A stretch of 64,000 nucleotides of DNA from Flavobacteriales bacterium (GTDB lineage Bacteria; Bacteroidota; Bacteroidia; Flavobacteriales_D; Crocinitomicaceae): NCBI GenBank assembly GCA_022361195.1, contig JAKSBJ010000244.1, forward strand, positions 1 through 64,000, written 5' to 3'. Shown here in pieces: positions 1-8,657 of the stretch; the first letter of the stretch is position 1; each line of letters begins with the position of its first letter. The notes under the pieces are model-generated. The model saw nothing but the letters and a program-made list of their open reading frames with translations. It was not told the origin of the DNA and ran no database searches. The position numbers and the translations under genes are program-made.

Positions 1-1
1 C

Positions 2-3000
2 GCATGGGATATCACTACCGATCAAACAAACATTACCTGTTCGGGTTCTTGTGACGGAATTGCATCTGTGATTGTAAATGCGGGTAATAACCCTCCATAT
101 ACTTACCTATGGGATGATCCACTTATCCAAGTAACTCCTACCGCAACTAACCTTTGTGCAGGAACATGGAATGTTACCATTTCTGACGCAGGAACTTGTG
201 ATACAACTATTGCATTTACTATTATTGATAACAACCCTATTATTACCAATGCAACGATAACTGACGTTTTATGTTTTGGTGATTGTACAGGAGAAGTAAC
301 CGTTGCTCCTACTGGAGGAACCGGACCATATACCATTACCTGGTCTGATTTACAAGTAGGAAATACAGCAACTGGTTTATGTGCCGGAGATATCATTTGT
401 ACTATTACTGATGCCAACGGTTGTGTTATGGATACGACCATCACTATTACAGAATCTACTGAACTGACTTCAGTATCCACTTTCTCCAATAATGCAACTT
501 GTGGTGATTGTAACGGAAGTGCTACTGTGAATGTAACAGGTGGTGTTCCTCCATATACTTACGACTGGGATCCAGATCCAGCTGGTGGAGACGGAAGTAA
601 CTTTGCGAGCGGACTTTGTCCTGGAGTTATCACATGTACAGTTACCGATGACAACGGGTGTACAATGGTAGAATCTTTTGGTATTTCAGACATCAACGGA
701 GAAGATTTAACCGTTACATCAACTGACGCATCATGCTTTGGAGTTTGTGATGGAACTGCCGAAGTAACTTATGTTTGTAGTGATCCAGGTTGTACCAACG
801 AATGGTATGAAGCAGCCGGAGGAACTGCTATTGGAGAAACAACTACCACAGCCAGTGGATTATGTGCTGGAGATTATTTCGTTGAAGTAACGAATGCTTC
901 AGGATGTGTATCTGTAGAAACTGTCACAATTGATAGTCCATCTGAAATCATTCCGAATGAAACCATTACCCCAGTTGTTTGTAGTGGAGATGCCAACGGT
1001 GCTATTAGTTTAGCTCCAAGTGGAGGATCAGGCGGAGGTTATACCTATGTGTGGACACCAACCCCACCTGTAGGCGATGGAACTGCAAATGTATCTGGAC
1101 TTTCAGCTGGAACATGGTGTGTTGATATCACCGATTCCGATTTATGTACTGAATCTGTTTGCTTTGACCTCTTAGACCCTACTCCAATTGTAATTACACC
1201 TACCGCAACTGATGTTAGCTGTAATGGACTTTGTAATGGTATTATATCCGTCTCTGTGAGTGGAGGTGGAGGTGGATTCACTTATCAATGGTTAGATGGA
1301 ACAGGGACCCCTATTTTGGGAGAAACTGGTCCAATCATCACTAACTTATGTCCGGGGAATTATAATGTAGAAATTACCGACGCCAATGGTTGTGTGGTAA
1401 CGATGCCAACAGATGTTACCATTTCAGAACCAATTCCAATAACAGGACCAGTAACCAGTACAAATGTTACTTGTTTTGGGGATTGTGACGGAACTGCAAC
1501 TGTTACTCCAGGTGGAGGATTCCCTCCATACACTATCAACTGGTATGATAGTGGTGGGCTAATTGGTGCAACTACTACTACAGCAACCGACTTATGCCCT
1601 GAAGATTATTATGCCGTTATACAGGATGCGAATGGATGTAACTTCACTACAGCAACTGTAAGTATTACAGAACCTGATGAATTAACGGCAACTGTAGTTT
1701 CAAATGATGCAACTTGCTTTGGACTCTGTAACGGTGATGCGACTGTGACGGCTTCTGGAGGAACACCTGCTTATATCTATGAATGGTTAGACATTGGAGG
1801 ATCTCCAATTGTTGGAGGAACTGCACCTGGCGTTACAAATCTTTGTGAAGGAAACTATACCATTGAAGTGACGGATCAGAATGGATGTTCTACAGGATTG
1901 ATTCCAGTGGACATTAATGGATTCCCTGAAATCACTGCTTCAGTTTTCTCGAACGATGCAACATGTGGTGTTAATGATGGAAACGCAACGGTATTCCCAA
2001 TAGGTGGAAATCCACCTTATTCTTACCAGTGGTTTGATGGTGTAATGACTCCTTTGGCAGGAGAAACAAATAATGTTTTATTAGATCAGTTCGCCGGGAC
2101 TTACTTTGTAGAAGTAACAGATGGAAACGGATGTGTTGAAACATTTATGGCAAACATTTCAAACCTTGCTTCTACCAACTTAGTTTGGGATGCCGTAAAT
2201 CATCCTAGCTGTTTTGGTTCTGCCGATGGTAGTTTGGAAGTAACCGTGACTGGTTCAAACCCACCATTTACTTATACCTGGAATCCGGGTGGAATAGTAG
2301 CCGAAGATCCAACTGGATTAACAGCCGGTAATTGGATTTTAGAAGTAACGGATGCACTGGGTTGTATCAACTTCTACGACACTACATTGGTTGACCCTGC
2401 AGAAATTCTTATTCTCCCGATAGATATTACACCAACTGATTGTGGATTGTGTAATGGAGGAATTGAAATTTCAGTAAGTGGTGGAACAGGAGCTCTCGAT
2501 GTATTATGGAATACTGGTAGTCCTGATCTCACCATTACCGATCTTTGCGGTGGAATGTACGAAGCAATGGCCACAGATGCTAATGGCTGTACCGCAAGTG
2601 AAACCTTTAGCGTTCCAAATAGCAATGGCTTTACCGCCAGCGATTTGGTTTCAGCAATCACTTGTGCTGGAAGTTGCGACGGTTCCATTGTCGTAACACC
2701 TTCAGGAGGAACACCACCATACACCTTCTTATGGTTGGATGATGGTTCAACTTCTGATACCAGAACCGGACTTTGCGCAGGAACTTATTTCTGTGAAGTG
2801 ACAGACGCTGCTGGATGTACATTCACCCTAGAAACTGAAATGTTAGATCCAACTCCAATAACTGCAGAACCAAACGTTAATAACCCAAGTTGTGGTGCTT
2901 CGGATGGATCTATTACCGTGATAACATCTGGCGGAATTTTACCTCACACTTATTTATGGAGTACTACGGATGTAGGGACTTCCATTTCAGGTCAACCAGC

Positions 3001-4573
3001 CGGAACATATACTTTAACAGTTACTGATGCTGTTGGATGTACTATGGATTTTGTTTACGGACTTTCTAACACAGATGCTCCTACAGCCGAACTTACAGGA
3101 ACAGACCTAAGTTGTTTCGGCCTTTGTGATGGAACATTGGATACCCTAAGTCAAACTGGTGGAACACCTACTTTCACTTATCAATGGATGGATGGAACAG
3201 GAACTCCAATAAGTGGCGAAGTTAACCCAGCTTATACCGATGTTTGTGCTGGAGATTACCTATTAGAAATTACTGATGCCGTTGGCTGTATCTCCTATCA
3301 ATCATTCACAATAGAAGAACCAGATACCATCATTGGAAATCCATTATTCCTCAACGATCCAAACTGTTTTGGGGATTGTGATGGATCTATCGTTTCTAAT
3401 CCAATTGGAGGAACATTCCCTTTCTCTTTCAGTTGGGATGATCCATCTGCACAAACAACCCCTGATGCAATCGATCTTTGTGCTGGAACTTATTCCGTAA
3501 CCATAACAGACGCTAACGGATGTTCAATTACACAAGATGGAACATTAGTTGAGCCAGAAGAACTAACAATCACTGTTGACAGTACTTTTGACGCGAGTTG
3601 TGTTAATGCAGCAGACGGAGAAATCTACATTACCACTAATGGCGGTGTTGAACCTATCACTTATGAGTATGTTTCTGCAACTTTAACCGATACCTTTACA
3701 GTTGAAGATCCTACAGGTTTATTACCAATGGATTACTATTTAACCGTAACTGATGCCAACGGATGTCAAGCTTTTGATACCATCTCAATTGATACTTTAC
3801 TCATTGTTTTGGCTGATGCTGGATTGGATTCACTTATCTGTTTCAATGATTCACTCTACCTTGTTGGAACATCTAACACTCCAGGTGTTACTTATACCTG
3901 GACCGATACAGCAGGAAATGTACTTTCAACAGACTCACTTCTTACATCACTCGGCAATCCTGCGGGAACAACCGATTATATACTTCAAGTAGACTTTAAT
4001 GGTTGTACACACTCTGACACCGTTTCAATCACTGTCAATGATAGTTTAGTTGTAGAAGCAGGGCCAGATCAGGAACTTTATTCGCATCAGACCGTAACAA
4101 TTGGCGGGTCACCTACATCAATTATCGACGGAGATACCATAAGTTGGACACCTCCTGATTATTTGAATGACATCACTGCTGATAATCCAAATGTTATTCA
4201 ACCACAGATGTCTACAATGTACTACGTTGAATTGACTGACTCCAATGGTTGTAAAGCTTACGATTCAGTTTATGTAGAAGTGCTTCCGGATATTATCATT
4301 CCGGATGGAATTTCTCCAAATGGTGATGGATTAAACGATACCTGGATATTGGAGCTATTAGACCAATACCCTGGAGTTGAAATCTTCATTGGAGTTTACA
4401 ATCGTTGGGGAGATGAACTATACACCAGCGACGAAAATTATGGCGACGACTGGGACGGAACAAGCGAAAAGAATGGAAAACGATTACCAGCTGGAACGTA
4501 CTATTATGTGATAGATATTGATCATGAAGACTTCCCTGAACCGTTTACAGGACCAATAACAATAATGTGGTAA
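2..4573 (+). CDS. SprB-repeat T9SS type B cargo adhesin (5' end outside window)
   Basis: Very large cell-surface protein of the SprB type, cut by the left edge: the frame is open from base 2 with no start codon, and the first visible codons already belong to a repeat, so the GTG at 68 is internal. About 1,523 residues are visible. At least 16 SprB-type repeats of roughly 75-90 residues can be counted by the recurring C-F-G-x-C-D-G motif followed by GGTPPYTYxW and a closing D-A-N-G-C. Residues about 1405 to the end form a gliding-motility-associated C-terminal (CHU_C) domain, with SPNGDGLND and YNRWGDELY, the type B sorting signal of the type IX secretion system. Family knowledge: SprB is a mobile surface adhesin for gliding; related proteins need not confer motility. 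A PorP/SprF gene follows after 13 bases, as expected for a cognate partner. The total size and N-terminus are unknown. Confidence 0.93.
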   Translation, partial: AWDITTDQTNITCSGSCDGIASVIVNAGNNPPYTYLWDDPLIQVTPTATNLCAGTWNVTISDAGTCDTTIAFTIIDNNPIITNATITDVLCFGDCTGEVTVAPTGGTGPYTITWSDLQVGNTATGLCAGDIICTITDANGCVMDTTITITESTELTSVSTFSNNATCGDCNGSATVNVTGGVPPYTYDWDPDPAGGDGSNFASGLCPGVITCTVTDDNGCTMVESFGISDINGEDLTVTSTDASCFGVCDGTAEVTYVCSDPGCTNEWYEAAGGTAIGETTTTASGLCAGDYFVEVTNASGCVSVETVTIDSPSEIIPNETITPVVCSGDANGAISLAPSGGSGGGYTYVWTPTPPVGDGTANVSGLSAGTWCVDITDSDLCTESVCFDLLDPTPIVITPTATDVSCNGLCNGIISVSVSGGGGGFTYQWLDGTGTPILGETGPIITNLCPGNYNVEITDANGCVVTMPTDVTISEPIPITGPVTSTNVTCFGDCDGTATVTPGGGFPPYTINWYDSGGLIGATTTTATDLCPEDYYAVIQDANGCNFTTATVSITEPDELTATVVSNDATCFGLCNGDATVTASGGTPAYIYEWLDIGGSPIVGGTAPGVTNLCEGNYTIEVTDQNGCSTGLIPVDINGFPEITASVFSNDATCGVNDGNATVFPIGGNPPYSYQWFDGVMTPLAGETNNVLLDQFAGTYFVEVTDGNGCVETFMANISNLASTNLVWDAVNHPSCFGSADGSLEVTVTGSNPPFTYTWNPGGIVAEDPTGLTAGNWILEVTDALGCINFYDTTLVDPAEILILPIDITPTDCGLCNGGIEISVSGGTGALDVLWNTGSPDLTITDLCGGMYEAMATDANGCTASETFSVPNSNGFTASDLVSAITCAGSCDGSIVVTPSGGTPPYTFLWLDDGSTSDTRTGLCAGTYFCEVTDAAGCTFTLETEMLDPTPITAEPNVNNPSCGASDGSITVITSGGILPHTYLWSTTDVGTSISGQPAGTYTLTVTDAVGCTMDFVYGLSNTDAPTAELTGTDLSCFGLCDGTLDTLSQTGGTPTFTYQWMDGTGTPISGEVNPAYTDVCAGDYLLEITDAVGCISYQSFTIEEPDTIIGNPLFLNDPNCFGDCDGSIVSNPIGGTFPFSFSWDDPSAQTTPDAIDLCAGTYSVTITDANGCSITQDGTLVEPEELTITVDSTFDASCVNAADGEIYITTNGGVEPITYEYVSATLTDTFTVEDPTGLLPMDYYLTVTDANGCQAFDTISIDTLLIVLADAGLDSLICFNDSLYLVGTSNTPGVTYTWTDTAGNVLSTDSLLTSLGNPAGTTDYILQVDFNGCTHSDTVSITVNDSLVVEAGPDQELYSHQTVTIGGSPTSIIDGDTISWTPPDYLNDITADNPNVIQPQMSTMYYVELTDSNGCKAYDSVYVEVLPDIIIPDGISPNGDGLNDTWILELLDQYPGVEIFIGVYNRWGDELYTSDENYGDDWDGTSEKNGKRLPAGTYYYVIDIDHEDFPEPFTGPITIMW

Positions 4574-4586
4574 AAAGATTTTATAG

Positions 4587-5504
4587 ATGAGAAATTTGCT
4601 ACTTTCCATGACCATGTTATTGACGATTTCAGTATATGGTCAGCAACTTCCACAGTACACACAGTGGGTGTTTAACAAATATGCCTTTAATCCGGCTTAT
4701 GCCGGAACAAACCCCTATTGGGAAGCCGTCACCAATAACCGTTATCAGTGGGTTGGTATCACGGATGCCCCTCGAACATTTACATTGAGTGTACAAGGGC
4801 CTTTTAAGAAAGAAAACATGGCTATGGGGGCTTATGTTTATACAGATATTGTCGGACCAACAAGACGAATTGGTTTTCAGGCTTCTTACGCCTACCATGC
4901 TAAGTTGAGTGAAACCATCAAGTTATCTTTTGGTTTGTCGGTTGGGTTTAATGAATGGCTCTTAGATGCAGATAAAATTACAACCTACGATCCCAACGAT
5001 TTCTACTTTTCCAACGGACTTTTGAAATCGTTTGATCCAGACGGAAAGTTCGGTTTATATCTCTATCATCCGGATTGGTATTTTGGAGCATCAATAGGAC
5101 AGTTGTTTCATAACCGAGTTTCATTTTTATCCACTCAAACGGGATCTGAAACTTTTATGGAAGATCACTTTTACTTTATGGGTGGCTATACGTTTAGAAT
5201 TGGTGACGATTGGCAAATCGAACCTGGAGCTTTGTTGAAAATGGGATTGCCGGCACCACTGAAGTTAGACGTTAACCTTAAAGGAACTTTCCGAGATATG
5301 GTATGGTTAGGTGCGGGTTATCGAACGACAGATGCCTGGACCTTAATGGGTGGATTTAAATATAAAAACATGTTGAGCATCGGTTATGCCTATGACATCA
5401 CCCACACCAACCTTAAAAACTATAATTCTGGTACTCATGAGCTCATGATGGGAATCATTTTTGGAGGTAAGAAGCAAAAAGAAGAGGCCCCTTCATTGGA
5501 GTAA
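4587..5504 (+). CDS. PorP/SprF family type IX secretion system membrane protein
   Basis: A 305-residue outer-membrane barrel of the PorP/SprF family. A signal peptide covers about residues 1-18, followed by the family signature QLPQYTQWVFNKYAFNPAYAG near the mature N-terminus and alternating beta-strand segments to the end, where the protein closes with a short charged tail. PorP/SprF proteins act at the outer membrane in export or surface attachment of T9SS type B cargo. The start lies 13 bases after the adhesin stop, so the two are almost certainly co-transcribed and this is probably its dedicated partner. A second member of the family occurs at 16876-17904. Family assignment is firm; the cargo pairing is inferred from position. 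Confidence 0.93.
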   Translation: MRNLLLSMTMLLTISVYGQQLPQYTQWVFNKYAFNPAYAGTNPYWEAVTNNRYQWVGITDAPRTFTLSVQGPFKKENMAMGAYVYTDIVGPTRRIGFQASYAYHAKLSETIKLSFGLSVGFNEWLLDADKITTYDPNDFYFSNGLLKSFDPDGKFGLYLYHPDWYFGASIGQLFHNRVSFLSTQTGSETFMEDHFYFMGGYTFRIGDDWQIEPGALLKMGLPAPLKLDVNLKGTFRDMVWLGAGYRTTDAWTLMGGFKYKNMLSIGYAYDITHTNLKNYNSGTHELMMGIIFGGKKQKEEAPSLE

Positions 5505-5630
5505 TTTTGTATATTCAAGCAGAATTCTGAGACCCATGAACCTGCTGTAACCCACATTTTGCATTTGCGAAAATCACATATTTTAGAAACGTCTTTCTGA
5601 ATTCAATTATTTTTTAGGGTTTTGCGCTCC

Positions 5631-5638
5631 TAGTTTTG
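5631..5638 (+). promoter_or_regulatory. Putative -7 box of the TonB-dependent receptor
   Basis: TAGTTTTG matches the Bacteroidota -7 consensus TANNTTTG and lies 23 bases before the ATG at 5662. It also argues against the in-frame GTG at 5638, which would start inside the box. No clear -33 TTG is seen at the usual spacing. Confidence 0.5.
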
Positions 5639-5661
5639 TGCTAACCTCAAAAACAAAAACT

Positions 5662-8106
5662 ATGAAATCAGTTTTTACGTTACTGCTGGTCGTTAGTTCG
5701 GTCATCCTTTACGCACAACCCATTACCCAAAGGGTTCGGGGTACTGTTGTCGATTCAGAATCGCAATTTCCTTTAACCGGAGCCAAGGTTAAAATTCTTC
5801 GGGACTCAGGCCAAGCTGCACTTGGTGCTATTTGCGATGTCAACGGAAACTTTGTCATTTCTAATGTTCCGACCGGAAAGCATACACTTGAAATTACCTC
5901 TATTGGTTATTCGCGTCAAGCTAACACCATTATTGTTAATTCAGGAAAAGAAACCGTCGTCAACATTCTACTGGAAGAATCATCCATTGTTGGTACAGAA
6001 GTGGTAGTAACAGGTCGCAAAAAAGGTGAGGTTATCAATGAAATGGCTACTGTAAGTGCTCAATCCTTTTCAGTAGAAGAAACTAATCGATATGCAGGAA
6101 GTCGTGGAGACCCTGCTCGTATGATGGCCAATTATGCGGGCGCTCAAGGAACTGATGATTCTCGTAACGATATCGTTATTCGTGGAAACTCTCCCTTGGG
6201 AATTCTTTATCGAATTGAAGGGATTAGCATTCCCAACCCAAACCATTTTGGTATTGCAGGTTCAACTGGTGGACCCGTTTCTATCCTTAACAACAAATTC
6301 CTTGACAATTCTGACTTTTTCATGAGTGCCTTTCCTGCTGAATATGGAAACAGTACTGCCGGAGTATTTGATCTTCGATTGCGAAAAGGAAATGACCGAA
6401 TTCATGAGTTTACAGGCCAGTTTGGCTTTTTGGGGACCGAAGCCCTTGTTGAGGGGCCATTATCTCGTAAAAAAGGCTCTAGCTACCTTATTATGGGACG
6501 TTTCTCTACACTCACCATTATGGACAAAATTGGTTTGCAATACGGAACTGATGCTGTACCTGTTTATGGAGATGGTGCATTCAAATTCAATTTTCCACTT
6601 AAAAAGGGTGGACAGTTGTCTTTTTGGGGAATGGGTGGAGCCAGCTCTATCGACATCGTATTATCCGAACAAGAAGAACCCGAACAAGATGCTTTTGGAG
6701 AACAAGATCGTGATCAGTACTTCCGATCAAAAATGATCGTTAGCGGATTAACCTATAAAAAATCGCTCAATAAGAAAACACTCTTTAAAACCTCCATTTC
6801 TTATGCCCAGGAAAATCAAAATTCGCATCATGAATACATTCTAAGAACATTAGATTCTGCCACCAATAAGTGGATTTATGGACCTCCTCCGCACAATATG
6901 ATGGGTTATTCTTTTACCACTCATAATGTTGGACTTTACATGAGCTTAAACACCAAGCTTAACAAGAAAAATGTTCTTAAATACGGTATCAACGCCGACT
7001 CCTATAACTTTGACATGCTCGACTCTATTCGTCATGACATTACCAATCCTGACACTTCTTTCGTCATTCGTTGGGATTATAAATCCACTACTCCCGATTT
7101 TCTCATTCAGCCCTTCCTTCAATGGCGTTACAAACCATCCGAAAAATGGACTATAAATGCAGGTATCCATGCTCAATATTTCAGCTTGAGCAATTCATTT
7201 TCTTATGCCGAACCACGTTTGGGAATTCGATACGGAATCAACGATAAATCCAGCCTATCCATCGGAGGAGGAATGCATTCACAAAAACATCCAAATTACA
7301 TTTACCTCTACCATCAATTAGATTCGGACGGAAATAAAGTATACCACAATTTAGACATTGATTTTACACGTGCAGTGCACTCAGTGCTCAGTTATCAAAT
7401 CGTAGTAAAAAAGACTTTAATTAAAGCCGAAGCTTACTATCAACATCTCTATAATGTACCGGTAGAAGTTCAAGCGTCGTCATTCTCTATTCTTAACCAG
7501 GGAAGTGGTTTTTCCCGCTTTTTCCCGGATAGTCTCCAAAATACCGGAACGGGAAGAAATTACGGTTTAGACCTAACCCTTCAAAAATTCTTTGACAAAG
7601 ACTTCTTTTTCATGATTACCGGAAGTTTATATGACTCAAAATACACCGGAAGTGATGGTGTGGAGCGAAATACTGACTTTAACGGAAACTTCATTGTAAA
7701 CGGATTAGCTGGTAAAGAATTTAGTTTGGGAGAACAGAAGAAAAACCTCATTGGTTTGGGATTAAAAGTCACTTATGCAGGAGGAAAACGTTATGGATAT
7801 GTCGATACCGCTGCTTCCAATCTTCAAAAAGAGATCATCTTTCAAGATCAGGGATATAATGAACGACAATTTGACAACTATTTCCGATTAGATTTTAAAG
7901 TAAACTGGACATTAAATGCAAAAAAAGCCACACATGAAATTGGACTTGACCTTGTAAATGTTCTGAATACCAAAAACATTCTGGGTCTAACTTATTCTCC
8001 AAATGATATAAATCCAACCGAATCTTTTAAGCCTCGTTATCAACTCGGATTCCTTCCAATTTTTTACTATAAAATTGATTTTAAGCTGGCTGGATCAAAA
8101 GATTAA
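5662..8106 (+). CDS. TonB-dependent outer-membrane receptor with carboxypeptidase-like N-terminal domain
   Basis: An 814-residue outer-membrane receptor. I chose the ATG at 5662 because it begins a clean signal peptide (MKSVFTLLLVVSSVILYAQ), while the longer frame from GTG 5638 overlaps the probable -7 box. Domain order: signal peptide 1-19, carboxypeptidase D regulatory-like beta-sandwich about 25-110 (VRGTVVDSES, then GNFVISNVPTGKHTLEI), plug about 115-230, then a 22-strand-type barrel to the end. It resembles receptors annotated as TonB-dependent or carboxypeptidase-like regulatory domain proteins. There is no adjacent SusD-like lipoprotein, so it is not a standard SusC/D glycan-uptake pair, and nothing nearby indicates the substrate. 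Confidence 0.9.
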   Translation: MKSVFTLLLVVSSVILYAQPITQRVRGTVVDSESQFPLTGAKVKILRDSGQAALGAICDVNGNFVISNVPTGKHTLEITSIGYSRQANTIIVNSGKETVVNILLEESSIVGTEVVVTGRKKGEVINEMATVSAQSFSVEETNRYAGSRGDPARMMANYAGAQGTDDSRNDIVIRGNSPLGILYRIEGISIPNPNHFGIAGSTGGPVSILNNKFLDNSDFFMSAFPAEYGNSTAGVFDLRLRKGNDRIHEFTGQFGFLGTEALVEGPLSRKKGSSYLIMGRFSTLTIMDKIGLQYGTDAVPVYGDGAFKFNFPLKKGGQLSFWGMGGASSIDIVLSEQEEPEQDAFGEQDRDQYFRSKMIVSGLTYKKSLNKKTLFKTSISYAQENQNSHHEYILRTLDSATNKWIYGPPPHNMMGYSFTTHNVGLYMSLNTKLNKKNVLKYGINADSYNFDMLDSIRHDITNPDTSFVIRWDYKSTTPDFLIQPFLQWRYKPSEKWTINAGIHAQYFSLSNSFSYAEPRLGIRYGINDKSSLSIGGGMHSQKHPNYIYLYHQLDSDGNKVYHNLDIDFTRAVHSVLSYQIVVKKTLIKAEAYYQHLYNVPVEVQASSFSILNQGSGFSRFFPDSLQNTGTGRNYGLDLTLQKFFDKDFFFMITGSLYDSKYTGSDGVERNTDFNGNFIVNGLAGKEFSLGEQKKNLIGLGLKVTYAGGKRYGYVDTAASNLQKEIIFQDQGYNERQFDNYFRLDFKVNWTLNAKKATHEIGLDLVNVLNTKNILGLTYSPNDINPTESFKPRYQLGFLPIFYYKIDFKLAGSKD

Positions 8107-8179
8107 ATATAATCTCTGTAACACTTGCATTGTATTCATCGTAGACGTATATTGAAAAAGTTTTACAAACGTTTAGCCC

Positions 8180-8527
8180 ATGAATACATGTACAAATTGT
8201 CAAACACAATTCGAAGGACGTTCCAATCAAAAATTTTGCTCTTTAAGCTGTAAAAACAAATTTCATAACGACAAAAACCGAGAAAAAGAGTTAGTGGTTA
8301 CACAGGTAAATAAGATTTTACATAAAAACTGGACAACTCTTCATCGATTGTACGAAATCTACCGATCAGCACCCATTTCCATGGACATTGCAGAGGCTTA
8401 TGGTTATAATAAGCGATATTACACCCATATTCACAATAGTCCTCTGGGAGAAAAATACACCATGTCTTACGACGTCGGCTTCAAGAATCATATAGACAAT
8501 AAAATTCAAATTATTGTTTCCGATTAG
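8180..8527 (+). CDS. Small zinc-finger-like protein of unknown function
   Basis: A 115-residue protein beginning with a probable four-cysteine treble-clef zinc knuckle: Cys4 and Cys7 in CTNC, then Cys21 and Cys25 in CSLSC. A lysine-rich stretch follows, then a region of about 70 residues with no family I recognise (LHKNWTTLHRLYEIY, MDIAEAYGYNKRYYTHIH). No signal peptide or membrane segment is seen, so it should be cytoplasmic. The knuckle is typical of short Bacteroidota proteins that may bind nucleic acid or protein, but the function is not known. It lies alone between the TonB receptor and the peptidase, 72 bases after the former. Confidence 0.7.
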   Translation: MNTCTNCQTQFEGRSNQKFCSLSCKNKFHNDKNREKELVVTQVNKILHKNWTTLHRLYEIYRSAPISMDIAEAYGYNKRYYTHIHNSPLGEKYTMSYDVGFKNHIDNKIQIIVSD

Positions 8528-8594
8528 CACTTAGGCTTACTTGAATTAATAGGATTTAAATCATCGCAAAAAAGCAGTGGTATGGGATTCCTAT

Positions 8595-8602
8595 TATATT
8601 TG
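8595..8602 (+). promoter_or_regulatory. Putative -7 box of the S9 peptidase
   Basis: TATATTTG matches TANNTTTG exactly and is 55 bases upstream of the peptidase ATG, in the only gap before that gene. No convincing -33 element was found. Confidence 0.45.
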
Positions 8603-8657
8603 TGGTAATACCTTATCACTGAGGAATTAGCTGTCCTCACACCATAAATTAACCCCA

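Noticed and set aside
103-3992. Several frames of 70-130 codons antisense or offset to the adhesin
   Set aside because: They mirror the repeat pattern of the main frame and carry no motifs of their own.
2-4300. Periodic repeats as a possible CRISPR array
   Set aside because: The period is about 230-260 bases, the units are coding and diverged, and no short repeat with spacers is present.
5662-8106. SusC-type receptor with glycan locus
   Set aside because: No SusD-like gene or carbohydrate enzyme is beside it.
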